A stretch of DNA of 64,000 nucleotides from NCBI RefSeq assembly GCF_030272615.1, contig NC_081405.1, positions 612,784,920-612,848,919 of the forward strand, read 5' to 3'. The notes beneath the pieces are model-generated. The model was given only the letters and a program-made list of their open reading frames with translations, was not told the DNA's origin and searched no databases. Position numbers and translations under genes: made by a program. Below, one piece after another: positions 43,291 to 56,282 of this stretch (positions within the stretch are counted from its first letter, which is position 1; each line of letters begins with the position of its first letter). The DNA comes from Cryptomeria japonica. Its lineage: Eukaryota; Streptophyta; Pinopsida; Cupressales; Cupressaceae.

Positions 43291-44725
43291 AACCTATGGT
43301 CACAAGTATGTAAAATTTTGGACTTTGTTGGACTGTCTGATGTTTCAAGATAGAATTTGTTTCAAGTAACTCTGTTTGTAGTATAAGTACCTTTTCACTT
43401 ATGAGAACAATGTCTGAGGATTAGTATAGCTAGATGAATTGTGTTTTGAAAAACTCTAAGAATTCAGAGCTACACAAGGTGGGGCCTAAAATAGCCCAAA
43501 TACTGACTCAATACTGGTTTAACACAATGGTACATACAAAAACACAAAAGACAATCTTAGGCTGGACATTGGAAACCATTCAAAGAGGCCCTTACAATAA
43601 AATACCAAAACAAGATGAACAACTAGAGATTCTGGCAACACTGGCTCCACTCCACGACACACACTTCTTGGGCATGCCAGTCTCTCTTACCTTGAAGATC
43701 CGAAGATCTTATCACCGAGGGATTTTGATCTCATAATGCAAGGTATATGAAGGGTATCTATGGGGTACGATCCACACTCCCAAAATCAATGAATGTGGGA
43801 TTTGTGCTACTAAGTTGGCTCTTATTATAAGTTTCGAGGAGTCCCGATCCAACGACAAATTCTCAGAGCAAGCCACTTAAGGCTTTAGTTAATCTTATCA
43901 GTGCAGGGAAGGCCCCCACATATGTCGAATCAACTCAACACTCTAGCTGCCTGACCATTATATTTATATAGCGGCTCAAAAAACCCGCTCAAGAGTACGT
44001 TGGGAGAGATGATATCCCCAACGCATCCCAATTTGAAGTACCTCTGTGGGTGATAAAATCCCCAGTCAAAGATACCCCTCACTACTAAAAAGAAAAGTCG
44101 GTGTTGTTATCACCTTTCCCTCTCTCCCAAGACCCCAAAGGTGGGTGGAAAGGTACTTAATGCAACAATAGGTCCACCCAAGACACAAAAACGTTCTTTT
44201 TCCTTTATATATCGCAATGTGTGATTCATTCTATTCATAAGGTAGGTTCATATCAATTTTACAACCCAAATTGAGGTGTGAGATATGCATGTGCATGTCT
44301 ATTTTAAACACCAAAGTGAAATGTGAGATCATGCATGTCAATTTTAATCCCAAGATTTATTTTAATCACCAATATGAAGTGTGAGAGTATGCATGTCAAT
44401 TTTAAACCCAAAATGCAAAAATGAGTTAACCCTAAAGGATCTTGCAATCAAATTGTCAATAATTTTAAAATAATTTGAGATGATCAAGTCTACTTTGTAA
44501 TTTTGCCACACGCTACTAACAAGGAATCAGTAACTATAAAAAACATAGAAAACCAGAAAACAGAAAGTCAACCTATCTATTAAACGAATGTGTGATACTA
44601 CCTGAATGAATGCATGATGTTTAAATCCACCTTTGAAATTCGTACAAACCTACAAAAAATTTGAAAATCTGTATGATCCTGCCAAAACGCAAAAGAAAAA
44701 CAGAGGGTTAATTAGTTGTTGTTCA
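43291..44725 (-). other. Leader of the nested Gypsy element
   Basis: About 1.4 kb between minisatellite and primer site. Repeats of ATGCATGTCAATTTTAA(A/T)CCCAA occur near 44300-44410. No domain in the frame at 43434-43736. Confidence 0.5.
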
Positions 44726-44741
44726 CGTCAGGTTCACCAAA
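44726..44741 (-). other. Primer binding site of the nested Gypsy element
   Basis: The minus strand reads TTTGGTGAACCTGACG immediately after the LTR end ATATACA. Close to the sites at 2951 and 57619. Confidence 0.7.
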
Positions 44742-45915
44742 TGTATATGCGTAAAATTCATCATAGCTAAATAGGAAATAAGGAAAATCATGAATTCCTT
44801 AACTATTTAAGCAATCCTAAACATAATTCGATGAAATAGATGCATAATTGGATCGATTAAACAATATAAAACTCCCTATTCGCATCATAGCTTCCATTGT
44901 TCTTCTCTTCTTTATGGTATGGTGGCTCTTAGATATCGTGGCTCTCATATGTCGTGCTAGTAACCTGCAAGTGACACAAAGATTCAAAGTTCGTGATTGT
45001 TGAAAATAAAGAATTGATCCAGAATTTATAAAATTTTGGGGAGGATTGATTGAGAGGTGGAACAAAATGATCAAGAGGTGGAACTCAGGTGAGCTCACAT
45101 GCTGATTGATAGTTGAACGGTTGATTTGGAGGTGGAACATAATAGATTGAATAGATAAATGAGTTAACTGTTTGAGAAAAACACATATTGAAAGATGAAA
45201 AAGAATGTCTGGAGAATAATTGAATAATGATGCAATTAATCAATTAATTGAATTGATCAATTGAAATAGATGGAATAGTCAACTGATTGAAAGCTTTTTG
45301 GAAAAAAGCAAAGAGGAAGATAGAAATAGAGATTGAAAAGATATTGATTTAATTAATTAATTAACTTAACATGTGCTTGAACTTTACTTTAATTTTCAAT
45401 TTAATCTTTGCATGAGATTTAATTCAAATATTTATTTTATTTTAAATTCAATTTATTATTTGAATATATTTAGAACTGGCTTTGATTTTCAATTTGATTT
45501 TTGAAATCATGTACATGTATTAGAAGAAATTAGAAGAATGTGAATTTGGAGAATTAATGAAATTAAATGAAATTAGAATTTGGGGATTTGGAATTTTGGA
45601 ATTAGAAGAATGAATTAGCTAATTAAATAATTTAAAGAAATTGTTTAACTATTTGGAAATTTAATTTAATTAAATAATAAAGACTATTTAAATTAAAGGA
45701 TTAAAATCACAATTAATTAAATAATCAATATTTAGAAAATGGTAAATGATTAATTGATGAGAAGATAGAAATTGGAATAATTAGTAATATGATGATGGAG
45801 AAATATGACTTTAGAAGAATAAGATTAATTAGATTAATTAAATAATTAAAGAATTATTTAATCAATTAGACAAATAATTAGTATATGATCAATGAGACAT
45901 TTTTAGGTGTCTACA
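44742..45915 (-). repeat. 5' LTR of the nested Gypsy element
   Basis: On the plus strand TGTATATGCGTAAAATTC ... GGTGTCTACA, collinear with 30170-31346 but with many substitutions and small indels. Confidence 0.93.
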
Positions 45916-46661
45916 TGGCTAACCTAGAGTAGAGGAAAGATTTAGAGAGTTATTAAAAGTTGGTCAAGAATCATTAGATTTTACACCCCAAGATAAGAGA
46001 GATAGTGATGAAGCATGGATAAAGACTTTTTGGGATCCTGAACCCTCTACGTCTTAAAGCTTGCATTGATGAGTGTCCTTCTAGTGAGAATTCCCATTGC
46101 TAAGTGTCCTTCTAGTGATGTCAATTTAGCTTCCCTTATGATTGAGGAGAGTACCAGTGGTCCAATCCCGATGACTTTATTGACATAAATGAAGATTCTT
46201 GTGTCTTTACCCTCACACTTCCTAATTTCAAACTTACTGATGGCCTTTCCTTGATTCACGCCCAAATCATAGATTGGGGCCAACAAGGACCTTCACAATT
46301 TGACACATTCCAAAATGATGAGGCCTTTATTGACTACCTTGGCATAAGAGACGATCTCCCTCTCAAGGAATATAAAGAAGGATACACCATTGAACTCAAC
46401 AACATGGTGTACTTTGGAGAGGGTGTCAAACCTTATAGTCACAAAAATATTAAAATAAAAATGAATGATGGGTCTTCTAGTGAAAACCGCACCATGATGC
46501 TTTTAGACCCCAAAAAAGTAAAAAGAAATGATGCATCCAATGGTGAAAACCTCCATGAGGTGCTAGAGGATGGAAGATTTGACACCCTCCCTATGAAATC
46601 ATATCAGGAGAAGTCATCTATGTTGATAGAGAAAACAATACCAACAATATTGGGATTATGA
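45916..46661 (+). pseudogene. Spacer before RT, outer element (continues from 30169)
   Basis: RVEERFRELLKVGQESLDF and DEAWIKTFWDPEPSTS resume the polyprotein right of the nested insertion. An open frame (46251-46661) follows with IHAQIIDWGQQGPSQFDTF, NMVYFGEGVKPYSHKN. No named domain. Confidence 0.65.
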
Positions 46662-47620
46662 AGTCATTAACAGAACAGGTTGGACCTAATTTCATCAAGT
46701 TCTTCACAAATTGGAAAATCAACTTTGCATGGTCTTATGTGGATGTTTTAGGGTTAGATCTTGACCTTGTCATGCACCATCTAAGAGTAACACCGGGAAT
46801 AAAATTTAAGAAATATGCATCCACAAGTGACATTATTAGTGAAAGTTGAACTTGAGAAATTGTTGGATGTCAATTTCATCAGGACCATTGATTACGCCTA
46901 ATGGATTTCCAACCTTGTACCAATTGCCAAATCGGATGGTCATATTAATATATGCATAGACTTTCGAGATATTAGCAAAGCTTATCCCAAAGATGACTTC
47001 CCGTTGCCAAACATTGATTTGATTGTTGATCTCACAGTTGGGCACACAATGTTGTCACTTATGGATGGATTTTCCTAATAAAATCAAATCAAAATAGCAC
47101 CTTAAGATCAACACAAGACTGCTTTTACAAGTCCTTGGGGTGCTTTACTCTAGAACATCATGCCTTTTGGATTGAAGAATGTAGGTGCCACATATCAGAA
47201 AGCCATGACAACATTTTTTCATGACATCATGCATGTTTTAATGGAGGATTATGTGGACGACCTCTTGGGTAAGTCAATCACCAAAGAAGATCATTTGAAT
47301 GTCTTAGCTTCAATTTTTTATTGTTTGGAGAAATATAAAATCAGATTGAATCCTAAGAAATGTGTCTTCCAAGTGACCTCAAGGAAACTCCTAGGATACA
47401 TAATGTCACGAGGCATTGTAGTAGATCCAACAAAGTCAAAACAAATTTAGAAATGCCTCCTCCTAAGAATTGTAGTCAACTAAGGTCATTACAGGGAGAG
47501 CTCCAATCAATTCCGAGATTCATAGATCAACTTAGAGATAAGTGTCATCGATTCCAATATTTTCTTCATAAGAACATCAAGTATAAGTGGGATGACAAGT
47601 GCCAATAAGCATTTCAGCTG
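46662..47620 (+). pseudogene. Reverse transcriptase of the outer element
   Basis: LDLDLVMHHLRVTPGIKFKK, VELEKLLDVNFIRTIDYA, FRDISKAYPKDDFPLPNID, MPFGLKNVGATYQKAMTTF and MEDYVDDLLGKS (about 47240-47280, catalytic YVDD intact), then KIRLNPKKCVFQV and LLGYIMSRGI. Several stops and shifts. Confidence 0.9.
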
Positions 47621-47635
47621 CTCAAGGACTATCTC

Positions 47636-48103
47636 ATGAATTCACCCATGCTCATGCCACCAATTCCAGGAAAACCTTTGTTACTCTACATATCAATAAC
47701 CATGATAGCACTGGGGGTACTTTTGGCACAACAGGACCATGAAGGAAAAGAATGGTCTATCTACTACACTAGTCGTACTTTGGTAGGATATGAGTTTGGT
47801 TACACTCCAATTGAGGGCACATGTCTTGTCATAGTTTTTTCTTCACATAAATTGTGGCATTACATGCTAACTCATAAAACTAAGCTCATAGCGAGAATCG
47901 ATACACTTAAATACCTACTCAATAAAGCAACCCTTATAGGTAGACTGACTAAGTGGGTGATGATCCTAAGAGAATTTGACATTGGATACATTAATAGAAA
48001 AACCATCAAAAGACAGGTCATTGTAGATCAGCTTGTGGATGTACCAATTATCAATGATTCTCCTTTCATATTAGAATTTTTAAAGATAAACCCATCTTCA
48101 TAG
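47636..48103 (+). pseudogene. RT-linked RNase H of the outer element
   Basis: Open frame of 155 codons: ALGVLLAQQDHEGKEWSIYY, GYEFGYTPIEGTCLVIVFSS, KLWHYMLTHKTKLIARIDTL, GRLTKWVMILREFDIGYI. Confidence 0.85.
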
Positions 48104-48560
48104 TGACACAATCAAAATCATGGCAACTTTATTCTGATGGATCCTTCACGCAACATAACGCAGGAGTACGCATACTATTCATCACACCTCAAGGATATTA
48201 TATTTCAAATTCATATCAATTATCTTTTCCTTACACAAACAATATTGAAAAATACAAGGCATTAATTGCAGGTCTACGGGTTGTAGTACGGTGGAAAATC
48301 TAGGAACTTCATGTTTTTTGGTGACTCTCAGTTTGTGATCCATCAAACAAATGATGATTATCAAACCAAAGATGAGAAATTAATGCCTTACAAGAAAATA
48401 ATGGATGATTTTAAGAATTACTTCACGATGATAGTCTTTGAGAAAATACCAAGAGAAAGTAATCGAGTTGCAGATGCCATGGCTACCAGTGCCTCTTTGA
48501 TCATCATTTCACAAAATATAGCCCACTATGAGTTCTCAATGGATAATATTTTAGTCCTTA
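48104..48560 (+). pseudogene. Second RNase H domain of the outer element
   Basis: SWQLYSDGSFTQHNAGVRIL, NNIEKYKALIAGLRVVVR, then after one stop FGDSQFVIHQTNDDY and ESNRVADAMA. The D, E, D, D residues of an RNase H fold are visible. The same duplicated arrangement as in the nested element. Confidence 0.82.
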
Positions 48561-48689
48561 TATATGATATCCCTCCATCTAAACTAATATGGGCTATTGG
48601 TCTTGATTCCCCTTGGTATGGTAACATTTTTATCGACCTCCATGATAACACCCTTCCACCCAACCTTTCCAACAACCAGCGCATTACCT

Positions 48690-49872
48690 TCATCTGACAA
48701 ACCTCTCGCTACGTCATCATTGTTGACACACTTTATCGATGGGATCTTGATGGTACTCTTCTTATGTTTAGAGAGAGAGGTAGTTCAAATTGTGTTATGT
48801 GAAGTCCACGAGGGTATACATGAGGCTCACTCTAATGGTCCAACCTTAGCCAAGAAACTTATGAGGATTGGTTACTACTAGCCCACAATGGAAAAGGATG
48901 CATATCTGTTTGTCATAAAAGGCAAGCAGTGTCAGATTTATGGAGACCTGATACATGCACCAACACAAGAACTTCAACCGATCACCACACCATGGCCCCT
49001 TTGTCAATGGGGACTTGATGTCATGGGCAAGATTCATCCTCCATAATCCAACAACCATAAATTCATCATCACAACCACTAAGTATTTCACAAAGTGGATC
49101 GAGGTCATCCCTCTCACCCAAATCATCAGTAAGTATATCACAAACTTTATCCTTAATTATGTCATTTGTAGATACAACATTTCCCCTTTTCATCGTTGTA
49201 GATAATGGGCGTCCTTTCAAAAATTAGGATGTTCCCGATCTTTGTGACCAATTTCATATCCAACATCACTTCTCCACTCCATATTACCCCCAAGGAAACA
49301 ATCAAGCCGAGGTATTTAATAAAACCATTCTCAAAATCTTTGAAAAGACAATCAATGACGCAGACCACAATCAACACATCCAACTCAATCCCATATTGGG
49401 GGCCTATCGCACAAGTGTTTGCACCCCTACTGGAGCTACCCCTTACTAAATTGTCTATGGTGTAGAATCCATCTTACCCATTGAAGTCAAGTTACCATCT
49501 TTATGGGTCTTCTTATGTGATCTTATCAGTGATGGAGACTATAGGGTTTCATGCTTGTAGTACTTGGAATTGCTAGATGAGCACAAAAAAAATGTATTCA
49601 ATCACCTTAAATCATATCAACAACACATGAGCTACAATTACAATCATAAGTTAAAACCTCACACATTTGAGGTAGGTGGCTTGGTATTTAGAGAGAAATC
49701 CAAAAATTAGTAGGATAGAGAGAAACAGGGCAAGTTTAAACCAAATTGGCTTGGGCCTTACATCGTCACAACAATTTATGGCTCAGGTGCATATTAGTTA
49801 TCCATGCTTGAAGGAGAACCATTGTATGATCATATCAACAACTTGCACCTTCAGAGGTTCTACACATAGCTT
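48690..49872 (+). pseudogene. Integrase of the outer element
   Basis: The zinc-binding part has VHEGIHEAHSNGPTLAKKL. The core has QWGLDVMGKIHPP, KFIITTTKYFTKWIEVIPL, the DNG block at 49200 and a PQGNNQAEV block near 49290. The C-terminal part has KFKPNWLGPYIVTTIYG and INNLHLQRFYT. The D,D,E residues can be found in shifting frames. Confidence 0.82.
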
Positions 49873-50842
49873 TTTAGAGAATCCTATAAAAAAAACAAAA
49901 AAATTGAAAAATGTCAAAAATACAAAAAAAATGAAAAATTTAAAAAAAGTAAAGAGAAATAAATTCATCCAATGATGAAAACCACTTTGGTAGTGCCTTG
50001 GGAAAGTACCATGGTGAAAACCAAGTTATCGACGCCATGTGTAGAGACTTTTTCTCCTCCCTCCTTCAAGATTAAGTATCACCCTTTCACCTTGCACACA
50101 CTCATGCCCTATTACTCCATATTAAATTTGTTTATCCCCATCATGGATTGTTATTGATCTATATAGGATTGGTTCACCATTTATAATAAATCCTTTTTGC
50201 CTTTTTCTTTACCCATAATAAATCAGGTCCTATCTGTGACTGGGGGCATATCCTAGACCTAATGATGGAAGTGGATCCTTGGCATCACATGTTGTGACGA
50301 GCATCACCTCTCATACCTTTTGTCTTCTTGCACACAATCTGCAATAAAAGATCATTTACATCGTCAATTCACAATAATTTTTTTTCTTTTTCTTCGCAAA
50401 AAACTGATAGTTTCATGGAATAAGTTAGTTTTAGATGAGACACAAGTGGTATTGGGCTATCAACAAATCAATATCTCAACATACTATGAATCTAATAGGT
50501 TCTTTAGCACTATCTGTCCTTTATTAGGATGACAAAATTGTGAGCAGATCAAACATTTTAACATATGTGGCAAGAAACACTTGTGACTTGAATATATTAG
50601 TATCTATTAGTGTTAAGACTTTGGTCTTTCTTTTGATTTGATCTTTTGTGATGTCATGTTTCCTATGCTTCTCAAGGATGTCTATGGACTAGAGTGGTAG
50701 GGATGGGGCACGATCACCTATTTTCTACTTTTGGATTGTCTCTTAGTAACACTATGGCTTGTCTAAGGATATGACTCAGGCACTATGGGTCTAGTGTAGA
50801 CAAGGGCATTCCTTGTTTTTGATTGTCTAATGTTGATGAAAA
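49873..50842 (+). other. Outer element, region after pol
   Basis: It starts with a Lys-rich low-complexity frame (AAAAAAC/TGAAAAA words, 49880-49970). Then no domain up to the nested element at 50843. Confidence 0.5.
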
Positions 50843-52019
50843 TGAGTAAATTGGAAAATCGGGGGCTTATAAAATCCACCACGGGGAAAGGAGGGTTCAA
50901 CAAGCTTAATTTTCACTTGAGGGGACTTTACATTCAAAAGAGGGGGATGAATCTACTAGATCCAATCCTAAATGATGTAAGGACTGAATACTAAGAAGAT
51001 TGGTGGTGTTTCAGATGTGATTGACCCTCTTTTGTAAGTTGATTAATTGAATTAAGACTAAGTGCTGGAAATGAAGACAAAGTATGTGAAAACAACGAGC
51101 TATAGATTCAGGATTCAGTTGTCCATCTAGATCTAATAAGTTTGAGATGATTCAAATCTTCTCTGTGAAATCTGCCAAAAGTTGCAGGGACCATGTGTTG
51201 GGACCAGGTTGCCCCAAACTTGGTCCTCCGAACTTTTCACGCATCAAAAAGGGTTTTTCTATCTCTGCAAATAAAGCTTAATTCCAGAAGTACAGATGCA
51301 CACCTGCTTTCTACACACATAAGGAAAGGGAAATGTGTTGGGAATAGGGGTTTGCCTTCAGGTAAAACCCCAATTTTAGAATTAACCAAGTGGTTGAAAT
51401 AATGTAATTGAAATGACTAAAAGTAGAAATCCTCCTCTTTGAGGGGATGTTGAATTGCTTGAAAATGAAATGCTTATACCTCCTTGTGAAGTTTTTCTTA
51501 CCTCCACATGGAATTATGATTAGGATGATAATATCCTCTTCAATGCTTGAAATCTTGACTTTATTGGTTCTCCAAAGCTTAAAGGAAGACTGAAAATGCT
51601 CAATTGCTCTTGAATGCTTGATCTCTTGGATGCTTGATAATGATTGTGGGATTTCATTAGATTTTGTGTTATGTCAAATGAGAGGGGAAATCCTTCTTAT
51701 ATACTTGCTCGTAGGATTAATTGACTAATTTTTTGACTTGAGCCGACATAGAGGGGATTTTACCGCTACAAATTTGAGTTAGGTCAAGGGTAGGGGATCA
51801 AGATAGGTCCCCATTAAGGGGGAACAAAGCACCATGCCTTGGTCCTACCCTAATATGGGGCAATATCAAGGTGCAGACAGGGTTTATGTATGAATTGTAT
51901 GGTGTTTTTGATGTGTATGAGCATAATCAAGTTTCTGATCAGGCCGAGGGGCGCAAACACTAAGGTGAAGATCCAAATGCAATTGAAAATTGCAAGGGGT
52001 GCAATTTTAGGACGTTACA
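50843..52019 (-). repeat. 3' LTR of the gag-protease element
   Basis: On the minus strand it begins TGTAACGTCCTAAAATTGC. Collinear with 57620-58793. A TATATAAG promoter site lies at 51696-51703 (minus). Confidence 0.92.
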
Positions 52020-52034
52020 TTTAGCCCCCAGTTT
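52020..52034 (-). other. Polypurine tract of the gag-protease element
   Basis: The minus strand reads AAACTGGGGGCTAAA directly before the LTR start. Confidence 0.7.
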
Positions 52035-52540
52035 AGTGGGAGTATGAGATTACACAAATACTGTCGGTAAAGTACAAGGAATTCAGATTGAAAGACTTTC
52101 ACCACATCAAAGAGGAAAGATTCACCAAGCCCCCATTAGACTTTAGGATCTTACAACTTCAATGATAAGGTAAAAAGGAAGATCATGAGTGAGAAAGGGA
52201 TAACCATGACTACAACTATCAAGGTTCTCTTAGTATGAGTCATGAAAAGAAAAGGCACCAAAAATTACAAAGCAAAGACAAGGTTCGCTAAGTAACTTTA
52301 AGTAACAAAAGAGAGAATCATGAGCAGAGTATATTTCCCCATGTTAAAGAGATTGCACATCCCTTGCCGGGAGAAATTTCTTTAAGGTAGGATACACCCA
52401 AAGAAAAAAAACACGTTATCGCAATAATTTAGCCCCCAAGAGGATAAATCAAAGTATAATTAACACAAAGCACAAAGTACAAGGTGGTTTCACCTAACTT
52501 TGGAGTCAGTATGATTTTTATGATATCTCGTGTATATAAT

Positions 52541-52570
52541 GTATGTGTGTGTGTGTGTGTGTGTGTGTGC
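52541..52570. repeat. (GT)n microsatellite
   Basis: Fourteen or so GT units, inside the 3' part of the gag-protease element. Confidence 0.95.
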
Positions 52571-52837
52571 ATAGAATCATCCTCATCCCCCAAAGAAAGG
52601 AAACCACCATGGAAGAAGGGAACACATGTGTCTTTTGAGTCAACATGGGACGGACTAAAAGAGATCTCAATGCTTTGCATCATCCTCAAGTAGACAACAC
52701 TAGGGACAACAAATAGAATAATAAGGGAAACAAATAAAAGAATGTCACAAATAAGCAAGAGAGGAGAGAGAGAATCTACGATGCTAATGAAGCTAATCAA
52801 GCACATCCTCCTCCTCCTGATCTTGTTGATCATTATT

Positions 52838-53798
52838 TCAAGAAGGTGGAAAACACACAAGAGGATCCACATCGAGCATAATAGATGGAGCTATCACAAG
52901 TTCCAAACAAGGACCATGCTCTAATGACGAGTCACTTTGTTCGTTACTAGGAGCTAGGATTAATTCTTTTGAAAATTTTGCAGATAAGTCATTGTCAACA
53001 CCAACATATTCATATTCATCATAAAAAATATTAGGATCAACATTTTCATCATTAACAAAATTTTCACCTATTTCTTCATCAATATTTATAAGAATAAGAG
53101 CTTTAATAGGAATAGAACTTAAACCATCATTTGTTTTAAGCATTTTACGTCTTGAAGAATTAGGTCGAACATCTTATTTAGGAGAAAATGAAATAATGTC
53201 AGCAGTTGGTGTTTTAGGAGAAGAAATGGTTTGGGAAACAACTTCATGAGCTCTAGCATGACGTCTATGTCGGTATTCTCTCACACAATGGTTTCATCTA
53301 GTTTTGGCTGAAGGTTGACGAGGGTTAGGCTCATTAGGTATAGGCTTCATCTTTTCTTTTAGGGAAGGATGAATGGGTTGAGGTATTTTAGGTTGGAAAA
53401 TAGGAGAGGTAGGTCACTTCTCTCTACAAGATGAAGGAGGAGGAACCACACCATATAAAGGAGGAATGTGAGGTGTAGGAAGGAGACCAGGTCCATCATG
53501 AGGAGGAGGGATAGGTCTAGTCTTAGGAGGAAGATTTTTTCTACCTTTATGAGGAATATTAGACTCATCCATAGGAGAAGGAATAGATTCTTCTTTAGGA
53601 GAAATAATATCTCTTTTCTTAGGAGAAAGGATACTCTTTTCTTTAGGAGAGGAATGGGTGCCTCTTTGGGAAGAAGACTATTTCTTTCCTTAGGAGGAAG
53701 AATAATGTTATCCTCAATAATAGGTATATGATCATCAACAAGAATTCTAAGTGTTGGATTTCTAGGTTTACTCAATGACAAAATCATTTCATTTTTCT
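52838..53798 (-). pseudogene. Pro-rich and acidic extension downstream of protease
   Basis: On the minus strand, Lys/Pro-rich repeats (PPKERNSLLPKEAPIP, SPKKRDIISPKEESIPSP, LPPKTRPIPPPHDGPG) occupy about 53400-53730. An acidic frame (52838-53143) follows with NVDPNIFYDEYEYVGVD and SDSSLEHGPCLE. The DNA shows repeated TTCTTTAGGAGAAA-like units. No known domain; it stands where RT would be in an autonomous element. Confidence 0.55.
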
Positions 53799-54252
53799 AG
53801 TTTTGATATGATCTAAAGAGAGCATCACTTCTAGGTTGAATAGGCTAGAATCGTTCGGACCAAAAGTAATCAAGACAAACATCTCCATGCCTCATTGTAG
53901 GTTGAAATATGCTATGATTGACAATTATGATTTCACAATTATGAGGAAATTTCAAACACTTATGAACAGTAGAATCGATATCTTTCATGGAAGAGATCCA
54001 AGGATGTCCCAACTTCACACAAAATTGATTAGATGTAGGAATGATAGCAAATTAAACATCTAAGCATTTAGTGCCAACATCAATAGGAAGTGTTATAGAA
54101 CCAATAGTAGGACAAGAGAAGCCATCAAAAACTTTAACTATCATATCAATATCATCATATATCACTTGATGTAATTGCAAAGTATAAATAAATTCTCCAG
54201 TTATCACACTAACCATGCAAGCAGGATCAATAAACACTCCTCTAGAAGGCAT
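53799..54252 (-). pseudogene. Retropepsin-like region of the gag-protease element
   Basis: VFIDPACMVSVITGEFIYTL, VKVFDGFSCPTIGSITLPID, then HPWISSMKDIDSTVHKCLKF and PHNCEIIIV resemble the C-terminal half of plant Gypsy aspartic proteases (GxPWI...STxHQxxKFPHxxEI). The active-site Asp is not clear. Confidence 0.65.
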
Positions 54253-54255
54253 GCC

Positions 54256-54720
54256 TTAGATTTTCGCACTTATGTATAATGGGTCATCGGGTGCTTTAAT
54301 GGTATCAATAGGATCAAATTTTATGCACAAATCCTTAGGAGGTTCTTGTTGATCTACAAGGTTCACCACATTATTAGATTCAAGGTCAACATCATTGGGA
54401 GAGAAAGAAAGATGATCGATCTCGATCACATTAGTGGAATGGGTTGGTAAAGGATTAGTGAAAATCTTAAGGTTTTGGTTAGGAGGATCTATGGATTTGT
54501 TTCCTTTATCATTCAAACCTACCATAGATATGATATTTTTATCAATTAGTTCTTGAATCTTACTTCTCATGAAAAACACTTTTCAGTATCATGACCAAGC
54601 TAATGATGGTATTGACAAAAAGATTTAGCATCAAAGTAAGGTGAAGTTGTTTTAGATGGATCAATTGGTTTGATTTGGGGAAGTTTTAACACATTCCTTT
54701 GTATTAACTGAGACATAATG
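54256..54720 (-). pseudogene. Gag C-terminal part of the gag-protease element
   Basis: A frame with IQELIDKNIISMVG and a Pro/Asn-rich stretch. Just upstream (54580-54660) the minus strand suggests the CxxH-type zinc region in a damaged form. Assignment by position and by similarity to the other gag genes here. Confidence 0.5.
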
Positions 54721-54968
54721 CTATGCAAATATTCATTCAAAGGAGTAAATTATTTTTCTCTTTTAAAGTATCTAGACAAAGGAGGCACACCTATAGTGGC
54801 TACCAGTTGACTGTTGTTGTTGTCATTGAATTTGATGAATCCTTTGTTTGGTTTGAACTTCACAAATGGTTGTTGAGCACTATCACCCTTATCACTCAGA
54901 GCCATGGAAGTAGATGATTGTTCCAATTGACTCGTAGTTAGTTGATAATTATGAAGTACCGCGCAAAA

Positions 54969-56282
54969 CTATGGAAAGGAAGTAAACTCAGTTAAGAGAA
55001 GTTTATCTCTAATTTTTTTTTGTAAATTAGCAATAAAAAGATTTTGATAATCTTGATCAGGCACAGGAAAAGAAATCCAAGAATAAAAATGCTTATATCT
55101 ACCAATAAAATCAATCACTTTTTCTTTAACTCCTTGTTTACAATACATCAAATCAGTCAAAGTAACTTTAGGACCAATGTTATCATAAAATTGTTGAATA
55201 AAAGCATTAACCAGTTGTTGAAAAGAAGTAATCGAATAAGGAGGCAAAGAACAATACCATTGCAAATCTCTATCTCTTAATGTTCTAGTAAACAATTTTG
55301 TTAACAACCTTTGATCATGAGAAAAGTCACTACATATAGTTTGGAATGTTTTAACATGAGTTATGGGATCACCTTTTCCATTATAAAGTTCCAATTGAGG
55401 TACTTCTACATGTTTAGGAGGGATGGCTCTAACAATGTCATTGGACAATGGGCTTGCTATATCAAATTTGGGCACATTATACTTGGATTGTTTCATAAAA
55501 GCTATTTGTTGTTGTAAGGAAGACATTGTTTGGGATAGACTATTGATTGTAGATTTGGTAAAAGGATTGAAATTAGACATGTTGGATTGAGAGGGTGGGG
55601 TAATATTGTTGAATGAAGGAATATATTGAGAATAAGGTGGGATACTATAATAAGTAGGTAATGGAGAAGGTTGGGTAGCACATGGAAGACTCATAGGAGG
55701 AATGAAGGAATTATGATTGAAGGAGTTGCCCCCTTGACTAACATTTATACGTGGTGAGTGTGATTGGGTAACAAGGGGAACACTCATGGTAGGCGAAATG
55801 AAAGAAGAGGTATTTCCCCCATGGCTAACATTTGTAGGTATGACATTTTGTGTAGAGGTAGCCATGATGTTTGATGTGAAGGTAGGAACACTAGTCATAT
55901 GAGTTGTCAAAGGAATGAAATGATTAGCTTGACTAGGAGGTTCTGTATAACCTAGGTTTTGAACACAACTCTTCATGGGCATGAGATTAGAATCAACAAT
56001 ATGAGCAATACCATGCAAGATATCAACACCATGTTTATCAGTTTGAATCATTCTTTTTAATCCTTCAATCAATGGGAGAGCTTTACTTTCCAAGTATTAT
56101 TGACTCATCCATTGATGAAGATTGTCAAATTGATTGTCCATCTTCGCCAATTGGTCAATGGATACCCTAGTTAGTGATTCCTCCACATCATGAGAACTAT
56201 CAAGAAGATAAATGGGAATATCTGTAGCATTGGAAGAACCACCAATATCCTCATTGAAAAAGCTAGCCAAATTAGGCTCCAT
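54969..56282 (-). pseudogene. Gag of the gag-protease element
   Basis: Opens MEPNLASFFNEDIGGSS with EESLTRVSIDQLAKMDN and LHQWMSQ. A single stop at 56094-56096 separates this from a 374-codon frame. That frame has a long Ser/Thr/Pro-rich region, then the Retrotrans_gag capsid domain: VEVPQLELYNGKGDPITHVK, DRDLQWYCSLPPYSITSFQQ, FIQQFYDNIGPKVTLTDLMY and GRYKHFYSW. This is the best preserved gag in the window, consistent with selection to package RNA in trans or in cis. Confidence 0.9.

Larger units (their letters stand above)
30170..45915 (-). mobile_element. Nested Ty3/Gypsy (Tat-type) element with both LTRs
   Basis: LTRs of 1177 and 1174 bp (30170-31346, 44742-45915) enclose 13.4 kb. On the minus strand the order is leader, small upstream ORF, gag, protease, G-patch, RT, RNase H, second RNase H, integrase, long 3' region, polypurine tract. 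It interrupts the outer element after its G-patch. The flanks TAGCC and TGGCT would be a target duplication only if two transitions are allowed. The LTRs differ at many sites, so the insertion is old. Confidence 0.92.

Noticed and set aside
43052-43348. 98-codon hydrophobic frame (Leu/Ile/Val-rich)
   Set aside because: It reads through a minisatellite; apparent membrane segments come from the repeat.
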